A stretch of 17,662 nucleotides of DNA from CAZEZY01 sp964516635 (GTDB taxonomy: Bacteria; Pseudomonadota; Gammaproteobacteria; Burkholderiales; Burkholderiaceae_C), in contig CAZEZY010000040.1 in the NCBI GenBank assembly GCA_964516635.1, forward strand, positions 1 to 17,662, given 5' to 3'. Positions within the stretch are counted from its first letter, which is position 1. Each line of letters opens with the position of its first letter. Both the position numbers and the translations under genes were made by a program. This document shows positions 14,126 through 17,662 of the stretch, piece by piece. The notes beneath the pieces were generated by a model. That model was not told the DNA's origin. It did no database searches and worked only from the letters and a program-made list of their open reading frames with translations.

Positions 14126-15466
14126 TCAGGACTGGCAATCAGACGGCGGACGACGGGTCAGACCCTTCTCGCGGGCGTACTGATCTGCCGAAGCCTTGAC
14201 CAGCGGCCGGATGATCTGTTCGTCGGCCTGCAGCCAGTCGGAGGCCCATTCGAAACCGTTGCCGGTCCAGGTGTGGACCCGTGCCCATGAAGCACCCATG
14301 TGATCGTTGCACGAGGTGGAAATCGGACCACGCAGCACACCTTTGAAACCCAATTGGTCCAGACGAGCCTGAGTGATGTTCAGGTTTTCGTAACCCCAAC
14401 GGGCTTGCTCCGGCGTCATGTGCTTGCCTTTACCAAAGCGCTCCTGTGCACGGAACACGCCTTCAGTGGCCAGCATGGCGCCAACCACCCCACGCATGTA
14501 CAGCACATCACCGACCTCGGCACGCGGGCCTGTGCCCTGACCCTTGTCGTGAACCTGGGTCAGGATGGCCTTGACCACGTCGGCGTTCTTCTCGGCGCCG
14601 TGTTGCATCATGACCGCGTTGTAACCCTTGGCCGCCTGGCCGATGTCGCGCAGATCGGGTTCTGCGCCAGACCACCAGGTACCGAACATGCGCTCACGTG
14701 GGTAACCCACCGCAATCGCTTCGCGAATGGCGGTAGCGGTCATGACACCCCAAGTCTGCAGGATCACATAGTCAGGACGGGACTGACGGACTTGCAGCCA
14801 GATGGCTTTCTGCTCCACGCCTGGAGCCGGGATAGGCAGCAGCTGCAAGGTGAAGCCGTGCGCGGCTGCACGCTCCTGCAGAATGGGCAGCAATTCCTTG
14901 CCAAACGGGCTGTCGTGATAGCCGACGGCAATCCGCTTGCCCTTCAGCTTGTCCCAGCCACCTTCTTTGTTGGCGAGGTGCTTCAGAATCACATCACCGG
15001 CCACCCAGTAGTGACCAATCAGCGGGAAATTCCACTTGAAGATGCCGCCATCGGCCGAGTCGCTACGACCATAGCCCGAGGTGATCAGCGGGATCTTGTC
15101 GGCGCCCACCTTTTCGGTCAGTGCAAACGTGATGCCGGTCGAGAGCGGCTGGAACACGGTGGCACCGCCGTGGCGTCCCTTGAGGCGTTCGTAGCATTCC
15201 ACGCCACGGTCAGTGGCGTAGGCGGTTTCACACTCTTCGACCAGTGTTTGCACGCCGTTGATGCCACCTCGTGCATTCACCAGCTTCATGTAATCGGCGT
15301 AGCCGTTGGCGAATGGCGTGGCATTGGGGGCGACGGGTCCTGTGCGCCCGGTCAGACTGGGAAAGAACTGAACGGCGCTCGAAGCCATCGCGGCCGTGGT
15401 GGTCAGGCCGGTGGTCAGCGCAGCAGCTGCCATGGTGGCCGCAAGGGCGAGATGTCGCAATTTCAT
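14126..15466 (-). CDS. livK: Periplasmic substrate-binding protein of a liv-type ABC transporter (LivK-like)
   Basis: The 446-residue protein starts with a Sec signal peptide (MKLRHLALAATMAAAALTTG..., probable cleavage after AMA near residue 27). A two-lobed type I periplasmic binding fold follows: SLTGRTGPVAPN near the start of the mature chain, NARGGINGV, then GYHDSPFGKE and a tryptophan/glycine-rich hinge region. It is longer than E. coli LivK/LivJ (about 370), as often seen for receptors of aromatic or unusual substrates. GGAGA lies seven bases before ATG 15466; an upstream in-frame start at 15490 would place extra arginines ahead of the signal peptide and lacks a ribosome binding site. 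It is flanked on both sides by intergenic hairpins, suggesting it is expressed above the level of the membrane components. The ligand is unknown. Confidence 0.9.
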   Translation of the reverse strand: MKLRHLALAATMAAAALTTGLTTTAAMASSAVQFFPSLTGRTGPVAPNATPFANGYADYMKLVNARGGINGVQTLVEECETAYATDRGVECYERLKGRHGGATVFQPLSTGITFALTEKVGADKIPLITSGYGRSDSADGGIFKWNFPLIGHYWVAGDVILKHLANKEGGWDKLKGKRIAVGYHDSPFGKELLPILQERAAAHGFTLQLLPIPAPGVEQKAIWLQVRQSRPDYVILQTWGVMTATAIREAIAVGYPRERMFGTWWSGAEPDLRDIGQAAKGYNAVMMQHGAEKNADVVKAILTQVHDKGQGTGPRAEVGDVLYMRGVVGAMLATEGVFRAQERFGKGKHMTPEQARWGYENLNITQARLDQLGFKGVLRGPISTSCNDHMGASWARVHTWTGNGFEWASDWLQADEQIIRPLVKASADQYAREKGLTRRPPSDCQS

Positions 15467-15510
15467 GGATTGTCTCCTTCTAAAAAACACCTACCAAAGC
15501 ACACGCGAGA

Positions 15511-15543
15511 TGAATGCCCCCGAGGTGTCGAGCAGGGCATTCA
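15511..15543 (-). other. Intergenic hairpin between livM and livK
   Basis: A perfect nine-base stem, TGAATGCCC (15511-15519) with GGGCATTCA (15535-15543), encloses a smaller CGA/TCG pair. It has no T tract. It probably protects or tunes the mRNA between the permease and the receptor gene. Confidence 0.5.
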
Positions 15544-15553
15544 CGTTGAAAAA

Positions 15554-16630
15554 TCAGTGAGGGAAAGGCCACAGGCGCAACTTCTGCTTGCCGATGCTCC
15601 ATAGCTTGGCCAAGCCGTGCGGTTCCTTGATCAGGAACCAGACGATGAGGGCGCCAAAAATCATGAATTCGGCATGCGAGATCATCGAGGTGGAAATGGA
15701 CACGCCGAACAGACCGCCGATCCACGGCAGGAACTGGTTCAGGAAAATGGGCAGCACCACGATGAAGGCCGCGCCGAAGAAGCTGCCCATGATCGAGCCC
15801 AGTCCCCCGATGATCACGATGAACAGGAGCTGAAAGGAGCGGTTGATGTCAAAAGCCAGAGGTTCCCAGGACCCCAGGTGAACGAACGCCCACAAGGCGC
15901 CGGCCACGCCGATGATGAAGGAACTGACCGCAAAGGCACTGAGTTTGGCGTACATGGGGCGGATGCCAATCACCGAAGCGGCCACGTCCATGTCGCGAAT
16001 GGCCATCCATTCGCGACCGATGGCAGAGCGCACCAGATTCTTCGCGAGCAAGGCAAAGACGACGGTGAAGCCCAGGCAGAACAGGTACTTTTCCATCGGT
16101 GTGTCGATCCGCCAGCCCAGCAGCGACAGGTTGGACACAGCCACCGAGCCGGAGGTGCTGTTGTTGGTGAACCAGTCAACACGCGCAAAGGCCCAGTCAA
16201 AGAAGAACTGCGCTGCCAGGGTGGCCACGGCCAGGTAGAGGCCCTTGACTCGCAAACTGGGAATGCCAAAGGCAATACCCGCCAGCATCGAGAAAACTCC
16301 GCCAGCCAGCAGGGCCACGATCAGTGGCATGCCATCGATGCGGACAAACGTGTTGTAGGCCATGTAGGCACCCACCGCCATGAAGGCGCCGGAGCCCAGA
16401 GAGATCTGGCCGCAGTAACCCACGAGAATATTCACGCCTATCGCCGCCAGTGAGAGGATGACGAAGGGAATCAGCACCGCGCGGAAGAGGTACTCGTCAG
16501 CCAGAAACGGCACCGCAATGAAGGCAAAGGCAATCAGTGCCAGGATGACGATGCGGTCCTGTGCAATCGGGAAAATCTGCTGATCGGCTTGGTAGGACGT
16601 CTTGAACTGACCGTTTTCTCTGTACAACAT
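15554..16630 (-). CDS. livM: Branched-chain-amino-acid-type ABC transporter permease (LivM)
   Basis: The 358-residue membrane protein has a cytoplasmic N-terminus (about 25 residues) and then a series of hydrophobic segments starting with ILALIAFAFIAVPFLA. The family signature GYCGQISLGSGAFMAVGAYM (72-91) matches LivM proteins. The EAA-like coupling region lies around GREWMAIRDMDVAASVIGI (208-226). It forms the inner-membrane channel with LivH. It begins 11 bases after the livH stop with GAGGAGA as ribosome binding site. An 87-base gap with a hairpin separates it from livK. Confidence 0.93.
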   Translation of the reverse strand: MLYRENGQFKTSYQADQQIFPIAQDRIVILALIAFAFIAVPFLADEYLFRAVLIPFVILSLAAIGVNILVGYCGQISLGSGAFMAVGAYMAYNTFVRIDGMPLIVALLAGGVFSMLAGIAFGIPSLRVKGLYLAVATLAAQFFFDWAFARVDWFTNNSTSGSVAVSNLSLLGWRIDTPMEKYLFCLGFTVVFALLAKNLVRSAIGREWMAIRDMDVAASVIGIRPMYAKLSAFAVSSFIIGVAGALWAFVHLGSWEPLAFDINRSFQLLFIVIIGGLGSIMGSFFGAAFIVVLPIFLNQFLPWIGGLFGVSISTSMISHAEFMIFGALIVWFLIKEPHGLAKLWSIGKQKLRLWPFPH

Positions 16631-16641
16631 GTTTTATCTCC

Positions 16642-17571
16642 TCAAACCCGGTCAATGATTTTTTCGCCGAACAAACCTTGTGGGCGGAACAGCAGGAACA
16701 CGAGTGCCAGCACGTAAGCGAACCAGATCTCGATGCCGCCGCCAATGATGGGGCCGAGGTAGACCTCCGACATTTTTTCACCGACCCCGATGATCAGGCC
16801 GCCAATGATGGCGCCTGGCACCGAGGTGAGACCGCCCAGAATGATCACGGGAAGGGCCTTCAGCGCCACGGTGGTCAGCGAAAACTGCACCCCGATCTTG
16901 GAGCCCCAGATGATCCCGGCCACCAGGGCGGTGATCCCCGCCACAAACCATACGATCACCCACATGCGGCCCAGCGGGATACCGATGGACTGGGCGGCCT
17001 GGTGATCGTCAGCCACGGCTCGAAGTGCTCGACCCGTTCCGGTTTTCTGAAAGAACAAAGTCAAAGCCGCGACCAAGATGGCCGCCACCACGGCCGCAAT
17101 CAGGTCCTCTTTGTTGATGAGCAGACCACCCTCGAACACCCCTTCCATGATGAAGATCGGTTCCTTGGGCATGCCAACATCAATGGAGTAAACAGAACTG
17201 CCAAAGACGGTCTGACCAAATCCGTCGAGAAAGTAGGTGATGCCCAAAGTGGCCATCAGCAAGGTGACCCCTTCCTGGTTGACCAGATGACGGAGCACCA
17301 ATCGCTCCACCAGCCAGGCAAAGGCCAGCATGCAAAGGGTGGCCAGGAAAAAAGCCACCACGTTGGCCATCAGCTTGCTTTCGAAGCCAAACCATTGCGG
17401 CACCCATTCGGAGAAGCGCGCCATGGCAAGGGCTGCGAACAGCACCATCGCGCCTTGCGAGAAGTTGAAAACGCCTGAGGCCTTGAAAATGAGCACGAAC
17501 CCCAATGCCACGAGGGCATAAAGCATGCCGGCCATCAGGCCGCCCATCAACACTTCTAAGAAAAATCCCAT
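16642..17571 (-). CDS. livH: Branched-chain-amino-acid-type ABC transporter permease (LivH)
   Basis: The 309-residue membrane protein has the LivH layout. A first segment, GLMAGMLYALVALGFVLIFK (11-30), is followed by GVFNFSQGAMVLFAA (33-47), the family hallmark, and the ATPase-coupling loop with GRALRAVADDHQAAQSIGI (186-204). About eight hydrophobic segments are visible. It starts 11 bases after the livG stop with GAGGAGA as ribosome binding site, and its stop is 11 bases before livM, so livG-livH-livM form one transcript. Confidence 0.93.
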   Translation of the reverse strand: MGFFLEVLMGGLMAGMLYALVALGFVLIFKASGVFNFSQGAMVLFAALAMARFSEWVPQWFGFESKLMANVVAFFLATLCMLAFAWLVERLVLRHLVNQEGVTLLMATLGITYFLDGFGQTVFGSSVYSIDVGMPKEPIFIMEGVFEGGLLINKEDLIAAVVAAILVAALTLFFQKTGTGRALRAVADDHQAAQSIGIPLGRMWVIVWFVAGITALVAGIIWGSKIGVQFSLTTVALKALPVIILGGLTSVPGAIIGGLIIGVGEKMSEVYLGPIIGGGIEIWFAYVLALVFLLFRPQGLFGEKIIDRV

Positions 17572-17582
17572 GTTGTGTCTCC

Positions 17583-17662
17583 TCAGTGGCTGGTGCCCAG
17601 GTAGGCGCTGATCACGTCTTCGTTGTTGCGCACTTCGTCGGGCGTGCCGTCAACCGCTCATG
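17583..17662 (-). CDS. livG: Branched-chain-amino-acid-type ABC transporter ATP-binding protein (LivG), C-terminal end (partial)
   Basis: Reading upward from the TGA at 17583-17585, the codons give GTPDEVRNNEDVISAYLG-TSH. This is the typical C-terminus of LivG ATPases (G-T-P-x-EV...VIxAYLG) and lies just ahead of livH, its usual position. The in-frame codon at 17658-17660, five bases from the window edge, is a TGA. So either the gene is disrupted here or the last few bases are unreliable. Only about 24 residues can be assigned, and the Walker motifs are outside the window. Confidence 0.75.

Noticed and set aside
14300..15604. A 434-residue plus-strand open frame opposite livK
   Set aside because: The minus strand has a signal peptide, a receptor fold and a good ribosome binding site; the plus frame has none and runs across the livK start and an intergenic hairpin.

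Overview
The window looks like a piece of a Burkholderiales (Betaproteobacteria) genome. The first ~46 bases match the 3' end of a betaproteobacterial 5S rRNA. The gene neighbourhoods (stand-alone MetH N-terminal module, DUF1840 protein, Bug-type periplasmic receptor, liv-type ABC operon with a CoA-ligase-like gene, anthraniloyl-CoA style operon) are typical of that order. Family names come from reading motifs by eye; no database search was run.

Layout. (1) 1-98: tail of an rrn operon and its rho-independent terminator, with a possible promoter embedded in it. (2) 116-2884, plus strand: a homocysteine S-methyltransferase module (MetH1 type), then a diguanylate cyclase translationally coupled to a MinD/ParA (FlhG-like) ATPase. 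(3) 2899-9902, minus strand: a compact six-gene operon transcribed from 9902 down to 2899. Its order is a fused flavin monooxygenase/old-yellow-enzyme protein, a MarR regulator, a crotonase-fold protein, an acyl-CoA dehydrogenase, a benzoate/2-aminobenzoate-CoA ligase and a Rid-family protein. This matches the aerobic 2-aminobenzoyl-CoA (anthranilate) route: CoA activation, then oxygenation plus reduction to a non-aromatic ring, then beta-oxidation-like steps. (4) 9903-10058: a divergent control region with a long palindrome touching the operon start (probable MarR operator) and an FNR/Anr-like box. (5) 10059-10382, plus: a small DUF1840 protein. (6) 10379-17662, minus: an uncharacterised small protein, a Bug-type solute-binding protein with its own promoter and terminator, a PaaK-like AMP-binding protein, and a branched-chain-amino-acid-type ABC transporter (livF, livK, livM, livH and the tail of livG).

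How they fit. Region 3 is a catabolic unit that would turn an ortho-substituted benzoate into a non-aromatic CoA thioester, controlled by its own MarR protein. Region 6 probably imports one or more organic, amino or aromatic acids and may activate one to a CoA ester; its substrate cannot be read from sequence. A functional link between regions 3 and 6 is only suggested by proximity.

The strongest leads are substitutions at expected catalytic positions within otherwise recognisable families: a Rid protein without the deaminase arginine, a crotonase without either catalytic glutamate, and a CoA-ligase-like protein with a non-canonical P-loop. The regulatory sites at 9905-9981 come next. No CRISPR array, insertion sequence, phage gene or tRNA was seen, and no stretch over 300 bases lacks a gene.
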